From JALZOC01 sp038320555 (lineage in GTDB: Bacteria > Acidobacteriota > Vicinamibacteria > Vicinamibacterales > 2-12-FULL-66-21), in contig JBBQEJ010000001.1 in the NCBI GenBank assembly GCA_038320555.1, forward strand, positions 31,347-95,346: DNA of 64,000 nucleotides, in the 5' to 3' direction. The notes under the pieces are model-generated. The model saw only the letters and a program-made list of their open reading frames with translations. It was not told where the DNA came from and searched no databases. Both the position numbers and the translations under genes were made by a program. Within the stretch, counting starts at the first letter, position 1, and every line of letters starts with the position of its first letter. Shown here piece by piece: positions 24,598-32,168 of the stretch.

Positions 24598-25989
24598 GTG
24601 CGCGAGCTTCGCTCGGATCTCGCGCAGGTATTCGGCGCGTCCATCAACGATCGCGGCGTCTGGGCTGTCGACATTCGCTCGATCGAGTCGGGCGAACATC
24701 TGTACGAGCTCAACGCCGGCAAGCTGATGATGCCGGCGTCGAACATGAAGATCCTGACGCTTGCGGCAACGGCCGATGCGCTCGGATGGGATTACCGGTT
24801 CACCACGACGCTCGAAACGAACGGGACCGTTAACGGCGGAGTTCTGCACGGCGATCTGATCGTCCGCAGTAACGGCGATCCCTCGATCAACTCCCGGGAA
24901 CACCGGGCTGACGCGGTCCTCAGCGAGTGGGCGAGCGCGTTGCAGGCGGCCGGCATCTCCTCAATCGACGGGCGGATCGTCGGCGACGATCAGGCGTTCG
25001 ACGATGAGGGCGTCGGTGCGGGCTGGGCGTGGGATTATCTGCAGTACGGATACGCCGCGCCGGTCGGGGCGCTCGAATTCAACGAGGACGTCGCCGCCCT
25101 GATGGTGTCGCCGGGTTCCAGCGCGGGCGCGACGCCCACGGTGACGCTTGCGGCAGGCGCCGGTCTGGAGCTGCTGAACCGTGCGACGACCGGAGCAGCC
25201 GAATCCGAGAACACAATCGATTACCGGCGGCACATCGATCGCCCCGTTCTCGAGGTGACCGGGTCGATCCCACTCGGCGCGCAGAGTGACGCGCGCACGG
25301 TCGCGGTGGTCAACCCCACGGTCTTCTTCGCGCAGTCGTTGAAGGATGGCCTCGTCGCGCACGGGATTGCTGTGACCGGCCAGGCCGTCGATTTTGACGA
25401 CATTGTCGGCGAAATGCCCAGCGGCGACCCCCGTGTGCTGGCGACGACTCCCTCTCCTCCGCTGAGTGCGATCGCGGCGGTGCTGATGAAGACCAGCCAG
25501 AACCTCTACGCGGAAACGCTGCTGAAGGCACTGGGCGCCGCGCGTAACGGGCTGGGGACGACAGAAGGAGGGCGCATTGCGGTGCGTAGCACCCTCGCGA
25601 GGTGGAGCATTCCGCGCGACGCCTACATCATGTACGACGGCTCAGGGTTGTCGCGGTACAACTACGTGACGGCCTCCACGCTCACCGCCATCCTCGAACA
25701 CATGTACAGGGATCCGCGGCATCACGATGCCTTCATTGCCACGCTGCCGATTGCCGGAAAGGACGGTACGATCGGATCGCGCCTGCGCCGCACGCGCGCG
25801 GAGGGGAACGCGGTCGCGAAGACCGGATCGATCGCCAACGTCCGATCACTGTCCGGGTTTGTGAAGACCCGCGACGGCGAGATGCTCGTGTTCTCCATCC
25901 TCGCGAACGACTTCGTTATTCCCGCAGCGACGATCAACTGGATCGCCGATCTCGGCGTCGAGATCCTGTCGAACTTCACACGAAGATAG
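24598..25989 (+). CDS. dacB: D-alanyl-D-alanine carboxypeptidase/endopeptidase, PBP4 (DacB) family
   Basis: 463 residues from GTG 24598. The three active-site motifs are complete: SNMK in MMPASNMKIL, SQN in MKTSQNLYAE and KTG in AVAKTGSIAN. The long insert between the first two motifs is typical of class C PBP4. It trims peptidoglycan peptides in the periplasm. The GTG start lacks a signal peptide, but the same frame upstream (24496-24597) encodes LALFRALLLAVASASAGC, a near-perfect lipoprotein signal with lipobox ASAGC. No ATG, GTG or TTG opens it; a CTG at 24496 is the best candidate. The true protein therefore probably starts about 34 codons earlier. Confidence 0.9.
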   Translation: MRELRSDLAQVFGASINDRGVWAVDIRSIESGEHLYELNAGKLMMPASNMKILTLAATADALGWDYRFTTTLETNGTVNGGVLHGDLIVRSNGDPSINSREHRADAVLSEWASALQAAGISSIDGRIVGDDQAFDDEGVGAGWAWDYLQYGYAAPVGALEFNEDVAALMVSPGSSAGATPTVTLAAGAGLELLNRATTGAAESENTIDYRRHIDRPVLEVTGSIPLGAQSDARTVAVVNPTVFFAQSLKDGLVAHGIAVTGQAVDFDDIVGEMPSGDPRVLATTPSPPLSAIAAVLMKTSQNLYAETLLKALGAARNGLGTTEGGRIAVRSTLARWSIPRDAYIMYDGSGLSRYNYVTASTLTAILEHMYRDPRHHDAFIATLPIAGKDGTIGSRLRRTRAEGNAVAKTGSIANVRSLSGFVKTRDGEMLVFSILANDFVIPAATINWIADLGVEILSNFTRR

Positions 25990-26073
25990 CTTGGCCTTCC
26001 GCCTGTAGCTGTCCTTCCGCCGGTGGCTTGTCCTTCCGCCTAAAGCTTGTCCTTCCGCCTTCAGGCGGAAGAA
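25990..26073. repeat. Array of CCTTCCGCCT repeats
   Basis: Four copies of CCTTCCGCCT (or CCTTCCGCCG) at 18-19-base intervals with variable GCTTGT linkers. The last copy folds back as CTTCCGCCTTCAGGCGGAAG. The array lies between dacB and the HEAT-repeat gene and could end transcription. Same family as 12370-12450 and 28786-28828. Confidence 0.85.
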
Positions 26074-26099
26074 AATCCCATCACCACTACAATAGACAC

Positions 26100-26897
26100 G
26101 TGCCCCGCGCCGTCGTTTTCGTCGTCTGCCTTCTCGCGAGCGGCGTCGGCGCCTGGCTCTGGTACTACAACACCGGGCGCGCGCACCCGGTAGAGGTGGT
26201 GGCGCAGCCACCGGCGCCGGACGGGTGGCTCGATCAGCTCTACAGTTCGAATCCCGCTGACGCCGATGCCGCGGCGCATCAGGTCGAGGCGCTCGGCCCG
26301 GGCGCGCTTCCTCTGATCCACGACACATTCCAGGATCCGGGCGCGTCACACCAGCGGGTCAAGGCCGCGCTGAAAGCCTGCGCAATCCTCGGGCCGGCAG
26401 CCGCTCCGGCCATAGGAGAAGTCGCCGAGCAGTTGCCCGATCCGACGCTGACGGCCGACGCCGCCCTGGCGCTGAGTTTCATGGGGCGCGGCGCCTTCGG
26501 CCCGCTGCGTGACGCGCTCTCCAGCGAGGACCCCGTCGTCCGGCGCGAGGCGCTGCGATCGATCGGGAAGCTCAAAGAGCGGGCCTCGCTCGATGCCCGC
26601 GCGGTCGTGCCCTTGCTGATCGATCGGGCGGTCGATGCAGACCCCGGCGTACGGACCGTTGCCGCAACGTATCTCGGGATCATCCACGAGGGAGGCCTCG
26701 ACGCCGTGAACGCGCTGATGGAGGGGTTGAAAGACTCGGAAGCGGATGTCCGGCGCGCCGCGGCAGCGGCGCTGGGATCATTCGCGGCGGACGCTGAGCC
26801 CGCACTGCCGGCACTGCGAAAAGCAGCCGCAGATGCCGATCCGGACGTGGCGCGCGAGGCGGGGGTAACGCTGGTCAAGCTGCAGCCCAAACGGTAA
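26100..26897 (+). CDS. HEAT-repeat protein with N-terminal membrane anchor
   Basis: 265 residues from GTG 26100, just after the repeat array. One hydrophobic segment (about 3-23) is followed by a Pro-rich linker and then HEAT-like helical pairs from about residue 40 to the end, for example DPVVRREALRSIGKL, DPGVRTVAATYLG, EADVRRAAAAALG and DPDVAREAGVTLVKL at roughly 38-residue spacing. Such solenoids bind partner proteins. Nothing in the neighbourhood fixes the partner. A longer frame extends upstream through the repeats, but I judge that non-genic. Confidence 0.75.
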   Translation: MPRAVVFVVCLLASGVGAWLWYYNTGRAHPVEVVAQPPAPDGWLDQLYSSNPADADAAAHQVEALGPGALPLIHDTFQDPGASHQRVKAALKACAILGPAAAPAIGEVAEQLPDPTLTADAALALSFMGRGAFGPLRDALSSEDPVVRREALRSIGKLKERASLDARAVVPLLIDRAVDADPGVRTVAATYLGIIHEGGLDAVNALMEGLKDSEADVRRAAAAALGSFAADAEPALPALRKAAADADPDVAREAGVTLVKLQPKR

Positions 26898-26904
26898 CCC
26901 CCGA

Positions 26905-28107
26905 TCACGCCGGCTGTGAAGGCCCCGCCTGCAGCAGTCCGCGCGCATACGTGATGATGTCGTCGGCTGAGCCCTGCAGTCCGCCGCCTTGTGCAAGATC
27001 GGGGCGTCCTCCCCCTTTTCCGCCGAACCGCTCGATCAGCTTTTTGAGGACGGCTGCGCTGTCGATCGTCCCGTCTGCGGCGCGCGCGATCGCGACGGCT
27101 GACGGCTGCGGCACGCTGAAAACCACCGCAACATACCCGGATCGCGCGGCAATCGCGGACGCAACGGCCTTCAATCCGTTCTGATCCCAGCCTTCCAGGG
27201 CCTCGATCACCACCTGGATGTTGCCATACCGCTCGGCACGATCTGCGAGCGCGGCCCCTTCGAACATCGCAAGCCGCATCTGCAGGTCTTTCAGGTGCCG
27301 CTTCGTTTCCTTCGCATCCGCCTGCAGCCGCTCGATTCCCGCAGGCAGTTCCATCGGCAGCACCGACACGAGCCTGACGCTCGCCGCCATCGCGTCACGC
27401 AGCAGCCGATAGCCTTTGAGAGCGCGGACGCCGCACAGAAACTCGACCCGGGTGCCTCCACGAAAGCGCTCGGACGATTGAACGGCAATCGCACCGATAG
27501 CGCCCGTTCGCGCGACATGGGTGCCGCCGCAGGCGGAAATGTCGAAGTCCGCCACCTCTATCAGTCGAAGCCTTCCCGTGCGAGCCGGCTCCTTTCGCAG
27601 AGGCAGCCTCGCGGCTTCCCCAGCATCAGCGAAGCGAATACCGACGGGACGATCCTCCCAGACGACGCGGTTCGAGTCGTCTTCAGCACGTTCGATCTCA
27701 TTGGGTGACAACGGCCGATTGAGATCGATCGTCGACGACGCCGATCCAAGGTGAAAGCTCTCCGTACGCGCGCTGAACAGCCGATCGAAGGCGGCCGACA
27801 ACACGTGCTGCCCCGTGTGCTGTTGCATGTGTTCGAAGCGGCGATCCCAGTCGATAATCCCCCGGACCGGCCCGGGCTCGAGGGGAACGTCAACGACGTG
27901 CAGAATCAGGTCGTCGTCGCGATCCACGACCTCGATGACGGCGGCGGTGCCCAGCCGCCCCGTATCGAAGGGTTGTCCACCGGACGTCGGATAGAACGCG
28001 GTGCGGTCGAGCACTGCGGCGAGCCGTCCCTCGTATGGCTCGACACGCAACACGATGGCGTCGAACTCGGCCAGGTAGGGATCGGTGTAATAGAGACGTT
28101 CAGTCAC
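26905..28107 (-). CDS. AlaX-like alanyl-tRNA editing protein with DHHA1 domain
   Basis: 400 residues from GTG 28107. The zinc site of the AlaRS editing domain is complete: HMQQHTGQHVLS (His97, His101) and CGGTHV (Cys193, His197). The N-terminal part has PTSGGQPFDTG, seen in AlaRS editing domains. Residues about 250-400 form a coiled region and a DHHA1-like domain ending GGGRPDLAQGGG. It would hydrolyse mischarged Ser-tRNA(Ala) or Gly-tRNA(Ala). The catalytic aminoacylation domain is absent. The start overlaps the queC stop (GTGA), so it is cotranslated with queuosine genes. Confidence 0.87.
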   Translation of the reverse strand: MTERLYYTDPYLAEFDAIVLRVEPYEGRLAAVLDRTAFYPTSGGQPFDTGRLGTAAVIEVVDRDDDLILHVVDVPLEPGPVRGIIDWDRRFEHMQQHTGQHVLSAAFDRLFSARTESFHLGSASSTIDLNRPLSPNEIERAEDDSNRVVWEDRPVGIRFADAGEAARLPLRKEPARTGRLRLIEVADFDISACGGTHVARTGAIGAIAVQSSERFRGGTRVEFLCGVRALKGYRLLRDAMAASVRLVSVLPMELPAGIERLQADAKETKRHLKDLQMRLAMFEGAALADRAERYGNIQVVIEALEGWDQNGLKAVASAIAARSGYVAVVFSVPQPSAVAIARAADGTIDSAAVLKKLIERFGGKGGGRPDLAQGGGLQGSADDIITYARGLLQAGPSQPA

Positions 28108-28778
28108 GGCCGGGCCCCGGCTGGATCGACGACTCCGGCCTGCGCGAAACCGCGCGCTCGAATGCGGCAACTGTCGCAGCGGCCGCACGGGAATCCTGAC
28201 GGCGCCGGATCGTAACAACTATGCGTGAGGCCGTAATCGAGGTCGAGAGGGAGGCCTTCGCGGATGATCTCGGCCTTTGAGAGGTGCAGGAGCGGCGCCT
28301 TGATCTCGATCGATCGTCCCTCAATGCCCGCGCGAGTCGCAAGGGTCGCGACGCGCTCGAATGCGGCGAGGTACTCCGGCCGGCAGTCCGGATAGCCTGA
28401 GTAATCGAGCGCGTTCACGCCGAGGAGGATGGCGTCGGCGCCGATGACTTCGGCCCATCCGAGCGCGAGCGATAGAAAGATCGTGTTGCGCGCCGGAACG
28501 TACGTGGACGGAATGCCGCCGGATTCGAGCTCGCGGTCCTTCGGGATTTCGCCGTCACCGACGAGGGCGGAGCCGCCAAAAGCCGCAAGGTTCACGTCGA
28601 GCTCGACGTGCTTCACCACGTGCAGATTCCTGGCGACATCACGCGCCGCCTCGATCTCGCGCGCATGCACCTGACCGTATCGCACCGTCAGCGCGTAGAG
28701 CTCGTACCCATCCCGCCGCGCCATGGCGCCGGCCGTGTAGGAATCCAACCCGCCGCTGAGTAAGAGGACTGCTTTCAT
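28104..28778 (-). CDS. queC: 7-cyano-7-deazaguanine synthase
   Basis: 224 residues from ATG 28778. The PP-loop is LLSGGLDS (7-14), and the C-terminal zinc site is HSCYDP ... PCGRCDSC. QueC converts 7-carboxy-7-deazaguanine to preQ0, an intermediate in tRNA queuosine synthesis. A longer frame extends upstream but is encoded by the TTCCGCCT repeat. queE lies upstream beyond that repeat, in the same direction, so the two consecutive pathway steps are probably cotranscribed. queA is at 47257-48348. Confidence 0.95.
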   Translation of the reverse strand: MKAVLLLSGGLDSYTAGAMARRDGYELYALTVRYGQVHAREIEAARDVARNLHVVKHVELDVNLAAFGGSALVGDGEIPKDRELESGGIPSTYVPARNTIFLSLALGWAEVIGADAILLGVNALDYSGYPDCRPEYLAAFERVATLATRAGIEGRSIEIKAPLLHLSKAEIIREGLPLDLDYGLTHSCYDPAPSGFPCGRCDSCRIRARGFAQAGVVDPAGARP

Positions 28779-28785
28779 AATTGAT

Positions 28786-28828
28786 CTTCCGCCTGAAGGC
28801 GGAAGCCACAAAGGCGGAAGCCGCAAAG
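28786..28828. repeat. TTCCGCCTGAAGGCGGAAG hairpin repeat
   Basis: CTTCCGCCT and AGGCGGAAG form a nine-pair hairpin, followed by a second GGCGGAAG copy and GCCACAAAG / GCCGCAAAG. It lies between queE and queC. It is the same family as the repeats at 12393 and 25990. Confidence 0.85.
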
Positions 28829-28834
28829 TCTGAG

Positions 28835-29476
28835 CTAGACGCCCCTCACATCAGCGCCCCAGATGTACTTATGCGCCTGGAGCTGCAGCCTGACCGGAAG
28901 GCGATCTTCGAGAATCCACGCCGCGAGATCCCTGGACGGAAGGACGTTGTGTACTGGCGAAAACAACACCGCCGCCGTGCGCCCGACGAGCCCGTGCCGG
29001 GCGACAACATCCCGTGCGTACTCGTAGTCGGCACTGTCGCGAATCACGAACTTGACCTCGTCCTGGCGCGTCAGCAGCTCGAGGTTTTCCCAGTGGTTGT
29101 TCGCTGACTGGCCGCTGCCAGGGCACTTCACGTCCACGATGCGGATGACGGATGAGGGAACATCCTTGATGCTGAGGTGGCCTCCGGTTTCCACCATCAC
29201 GATTCGTCCCAGGTCGAGAAGTTGTTGCATCAGCGGATACACGTCGCGCTGCAGGAGGGGCTCCCCGCCGGTGATTTCCACGAGATCGCACTCGTACGCC
29301 TCGACGCGGGACACGACCTCCGCCACGGCCATCTTTGTCCCCTCGGTGAACGCGTATGGCGTGTCGCACCAGGAACACCTGAGATCGCAGGCGGTCAGGC
29401 GCACGAACACGCACGGCCGGCCCGTGTGGGTCGATTCCCCCTGTATTGAATGGAAAATTTCGTTAATCGTGAGCAC
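28835..29476 (-). CDS. queE: 7-carboxy-7-deazaguanine synthase (radical SAM)
   Basis: 213 residues from GTG 29476. The radical SAM cluster motif is CDLRCSWCD (Cys30, Cys34, Cys37), with the QueE-specific opening INEIFHSIQGE and the SAM-binding ITGGEPLLQ. It rearranges 6-carboxytetrahydropterin to 7-carboxy-7-deazaguanine. Upstream in-frame residues do not resemble the family, so the GTG is preferred. It is divergent from the selenoprotein candidate, with a 60-base shared upstream region (29477-29536). queD was not found in the window. Confidence 0.94.
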   Translation of the reverse strand: MLTINEIFHSIQGESTHTGRPCVFVRLTACDLRCSWCDTPYAFTEGTKMAVAEVVSRVEAYECDLVEITGGEPLLQRDVYPLMQQLLDLGRIVMVETGGHLSIKDVPSSVIRIVDVKCPGSGQSANNHWENLELLTRQDEVKFVIRDSADYEYARDVVARHGLVGRTAAVLFSPVHNVLPSRDLAAWILEDRLPVRLQLQAHKYIWGADVRGV

Positions 29477-29536
29477 TTTCTCTCTATTGTACTTGGGGCG
29501 GGGCTGCGGGTCGTCCGCGACGAGTAGAATACGGGG

Positions 29537-29872
29537 ATGCCAAAGACGACGTTTTACTGGAAGCCCACCTGAACAACGTGCCGCAACGCCAGAAGTTTTC
29601 TGGAGCAGCGTAAAGTGGCGATCGAAGAGCACGATATCAATCAGGAGCCCCCGGCCCGCGCATTTCTCGAGAAACACATCGAGGCGGACCATTTCCTCGA
29701 TTTCGTGAGCACTCGAAGCCCCGTCTTCAAGCAACGGCCCCTGCCTCGGTCGAAGAAAGAGGCCATCGACCTGATGATGGAGCACCCGAACCTGATCAGG
29801 CGGCCGATTCTGATCCGCGGGTCCAGCGTCATATTCGGCTTCGATAAGGATGCGTATTCAAAGGCTGAGTAG
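29537..29872 (+). CDS. ArsC/Spx-family thioredoxin-fold selenoprotein (Sec at TGA 29570-29572)
   Basis: 111 residues if TGA is read as selenocysteine. The frame opens at ATG 29537 (MPKTTFYWKPT), meets TGA at codon 12 and continues TTCRNARSFLEQ, giving Sec12-Thr-Thr-Cys15 where homologues of the ArsC/Spx/YffB family have CxxC. The downstream part (DINQEPPARAFLEKH ... SVIFGFDKDAYSKAE) is intact and family-like to TAG 29872; total length is normal. A SECIS-like hairpin lies 3' of the TGA (29580-29619). The likely activity is thiol- or selenol-based reduction; arsenate specificity is uncertain, and RRPILIRG matches the RRP element of the family. Automated callers would begin at GTG 29615 or call it broken. 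Confidence 0.85.
29580..29619 (+). promoter_or_regulatory. Bacterial SECIS-like hairpin
   Basis: Nested stem within the coding region. Outer GCCGC (29580-29584) pairs with GTGGC (29615-29619), middle ACGC (29586-29589) with GCGT (29608-29611), inner CAGAA (29590-29594) with TTCTG (29598-29602), and the loop is GTT (29595-29597). The loop begins with G and starts 23 bases after the TGA, which fits the bacterial SECIS rules as I recall them (G in the first two loop bases, 16-37 bases from UGA). SelB would bind here. Confidence 0.78.
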
Positions 29873-29904
29873 AGCAGAGACCTCTTCCCTCCGCATAACC
29901 ACGC

Positions 29905-30855
29905 ATGCCTGACATTCGCATCGGCACCTCCGGCTGGAGCTACCCCACGGGCAAGGGCACGTGGAACGGGATCTTCTATCCGGTGCCGCCCGGCCGCCGG
30001 TCGGGCCGTGGCGGTGCGTTCGACGACCTTCGATACTACGCCGAGCATTTTGACACCGTCGAGATCAACTCGACGTTCTACGGTGTGCCCGCTCCGGCCA
30101 CAGCGCGGGGCTGGGTCGAGCGGACGCCGCCGGGCTTCGAGTTCTCGCTCAAGCTCTTTCAGAAATTCACCCATCCGGGGATGTTCCTCAAGGCCACCGG
30201 GAAGGATCCGTGGAATCTCGGGCAGGAAGATGTGGACGAGTTCCGGGCGGCGATCGATCCGCTGGCGTCGGCCGGCAAGCTCGGCGCGCTGCTGGCGCAG
30301 TTCCCGGCCAGCTTCAAGAACGAACCGGACTCCCGCGCGTATCTCGCGTGGCTGCTGGAGCGATTTCAGGATTACCCCGTCGCGCTGGAGCTGCGCCACC
30401 GGAGCTGGAGCGATCAACCCGTCGAAACGCTGCAGCTCCTCGCGGCCTTCGGCGCCGCGTGGGCGCAGATCGACGAGCCGAAGTTCCGGCTTTCAATCCG
30501 GCAGAACCTGCTGCCGAACGTGCGGACCTTTTACTATCTGCGCCTTCACGGACGAAACGCCGCGCAGTGGTGGGGCCACGACAAGTCAGAGGATCGCTAC
30601 AACTACCTGTACTCCGCCGAGGAGCTCCACCCGTTTGCCGAGGCCGCCAGGGAAGCCTCGCGCGAAGTGAAGAAGGCCTACCTTTACGCGAACAATCATT
30701 TCTCGGCGAAGTCCGTGGCGAATGCCGCGATCCTGAAGCACGATCTCGGACAGCCGCTTCCCGGCGAGTACCCGCAGGAATTCGTGGATCGCTATCCCGA
30801 CCTGAAAGGGCTCGTCAAGGTGTTGCCGGACCCTCTTTTACGTACGCCTTCTTGA
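29905..30855 (+). CDS. DUF72 (YecE-like) TIM-barrel protein
   Basis: 316 residues. The opening IRIGTSGWSYPTGKGTWNGIFYP, then FDTVEINSTFYGVP and YYLRLHGRN are the DUF72 signatures. It is longer than minimal members because of an insertion after the first strand (PGRRSGRGGAFDD). DUF72 proteins have a TIM-barrel fold; their function is unproven. The start is 32 bases after the selenoprotein stop and both read in the same direction, so they may be cotranscribed. The 3' end overlaps the convergent cyclophilin gene by 41 bases. Confidence 0.88.
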   Translation: MPDIRIGTSGWSYPTGKGTWNGIFYPVPPGRRSGRGGAFDDLRYYAEHFDTVEINSTFYGVPAPATARGWVERTPPGFEFSLKLFQKFTHPGMFLKATGKDPWNLGQEDVDEFRAAIDPLASAGKLGALLAQFPASFKNEPDSRAYLAWLLERFQDYPVALELRHRSWSDQPVETLQLLAAFGAAWAQIDEPKFRLSIRQNLLPNVRTFYYLRLHGRNAAQWWGHDKSEDRYNYLYSAEELHPFAEAAREASREVKKAYLYANNHFSAKSVANAAILKHDLGQPLPGEYPQEFVDRYPDLKGLVKVLPDPLLRTPS

Positions 30856-31372
30856 GGATATCGGCGATCTGAATCTTGTCGACGATGTCCATGCCCTTGA
30901 TCACGCGGCCGAACACCGTGTACTTCGTGTCCCACTCGGGATGCGGCTTCGTATTGATGAAGAACTGGCTGTCGGCCAGCCTGGGATCTGTGCCGGGATA
31001 CGCCATCGCCACTGCCCCGCGTACGTGCCGCCGCTTTTTCGTGATCTCCGCCACGCCGATCGGCTTCCCGCTGCCGGAGCGGCCCCACCACTCGCGCAGG
31101 GTGACGTTGCGTGACTGCGGATCGCCGATCTGGACGAGCCCGAATCCCGTGTCACCGGCGCGATGAAAGCGCTGGCCGGTGTAGAAATTTCGTTTCACGA
31201 GGCCCACGATCTGCGCAACCGTCTTGGGCGCTTCCTCGGGGTATGTCTCGAACTCGATATTCCCCTTCACGGTCTCCAGCACGATCACGGGTCCTGCGCC
31301 CGGCGACGTCTGGCGCGCCGGCAGCGTGCCGGCCATCACGAGCAAGGCGCACAGGGCCAACCCGGTTCTCAT
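30815..31372 (-). CDS. Exported peptidyl-prolyl cis-trans isomerase (cyclophilin)
   Basis: 185 residues from ATG 31372 with GGAAGG and GGGAGC upstream. A signal peptide (MRTGLALCALLVMAGTLPARQ) is followed by a cyclophilin domain: VKGNIEFETYPEEAPKTVAQI, FHRAGDTGFGLVQIGD, AMAYPGTDPRLADSQFFI and YTVFGRVIKGMDIVD. The catalytic FHR and the Q-F-F-I segment are present. It would act on proline bonds of exported proteins. A 5'-longer frame runs into nth and is not family-like. Confidence 0.9.
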   Translation of the reverse strand: MRTGLALCALLVMAGTLPARQTSPGAGPVIVLETVKGNIEFETYPEEAPKTVAQIVGLVKRNFYTGQRFHRAGDTGFGLVQIGDPQSRNVTLREWWGRSGSGKPIGVAEITKKRRHVRGAVAMAYPGTDPRLADSQFFINTKPHPEWDTKYTVFGRVIKGMDIVDKIQIADILKKAYVKEGPATP

Positions 31373-31403
31373 CTGCTCCCTTCCTTTCCCTGCTTGGGCG
31401 GCG

Positions 31404-32168
31404 CTACAGTGCCGCGTTACGGGCGCTCTTTTCAACCGCCACGTCAGCGGCGCTCTTTCCCACCCCCGCGCCACGAACGATCTTTCCCACCTTCGTGACG
31501 CCGATTCTCGGACAAACATCGGCGAGGACGCAAATTCCGCATAACGGGTACACCGGGCGGCACACGTTCTGTCCCCACGTCACGAGGTACAGATTGACGA
31601 GCGGCCACCATTTGCGGTGGACGGCCGCATACAGCGCGTGCTCGGTTTCATCGGGCGTGCGGGTCGCGACCCAGTCGAGGCGGTTGGAAATGCGGTGCAC
31701 GTGCGTGTCGACGCAGATGTTATCCGCGCTGCGGTGCGCGAGAATCAGGACGAGGTTGGCGGTCTTGCGTCCGACGCCAGGCAGCGTCAGCAGCTCCTCC
31801 ATGGTCGCCGGCACGACGCCGCTGTAGCGCGACAGGATCTGCTCGCACGTGCGTTTCACGTGCACGGCTTTGTTCCGGTAGAAACTCACCGGATAGATCA
31901 GGCGCTCGATTGCTTTCACCCGCAGCGCCGCCATCGTGCGCGGCGTGCGTGCCACACGAAACAGCCGCGTAGATGCCGCGTGGGTGACAGCGTCCTTGGT
32001 CTGCGCCGACAGCATCGTCGCAATGAGGACCAGAAAGGGATCTTCCTGTTGATCCTCTGCGATTTTCTCGATCGCAGGTTCATCGAGCCCGTCGATCGCC
32101 TGCGCCAGCCGGCGCATCACCGCACGAATCCGTCCACGGGGAACGACCGGTTGCGGCGGGAGCGTCAT
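31404..32168 (-). CDS. nth: Endonuclease III (base-excision DNA glycosylase/AP lyase)
   Basis: 254 residues. The helix-hairpin-helix LPGVGRKTANLV holds catalytic Lys135, and Asp154 lies in CVDTHVHRI. The [4Fe-4S] loop is Cys203-x6-Cys210-x2-Cys213-x5-Cys219. It removes oxidised pyrimidines. Both ends extend beyond the core: about 20 residues at the N-terminus, and a C-terminal tail (GVTKVGKIVRGAGVGKS and onward) that is longer than usual. The start overlaps the stop of the 2-hydroxyacid dehydrogenase (ATGA). Confidence 0.94.
   Translation of the reverse strand: MTLPPQPVVPRGRIRAVMRRLAQAIDGLDEPAIEKIAEDQQEDPFLVLIATMLSAQTKDAVTHAASTRLFRVARTPRTMAALRVKAIERLIYPVSFYRNKAVHVKRTCEQILSRYSGVVPATMEELLTLPGVGRKTANLVLILAHRSADNICVDTHVHRISNRLDWVATRTPDETEHALYAAVHRKWWPLVNLYLVTWGQNVCRPVYPLCGICVLADVCPRIGVTKVGKIVRGAGVGKSAADVAVEKSARNAAL

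Noticed and set aside
29615..29872. A separate 85-residue protein starting at GTG 29615, or a pseudogene with a nonsense codon
   Set aside because: The frame upstream of the TGA encodes the missing first strand and active-site loop of the same family, the spacing is exact, and a SECIS-like fold follows the TGA.
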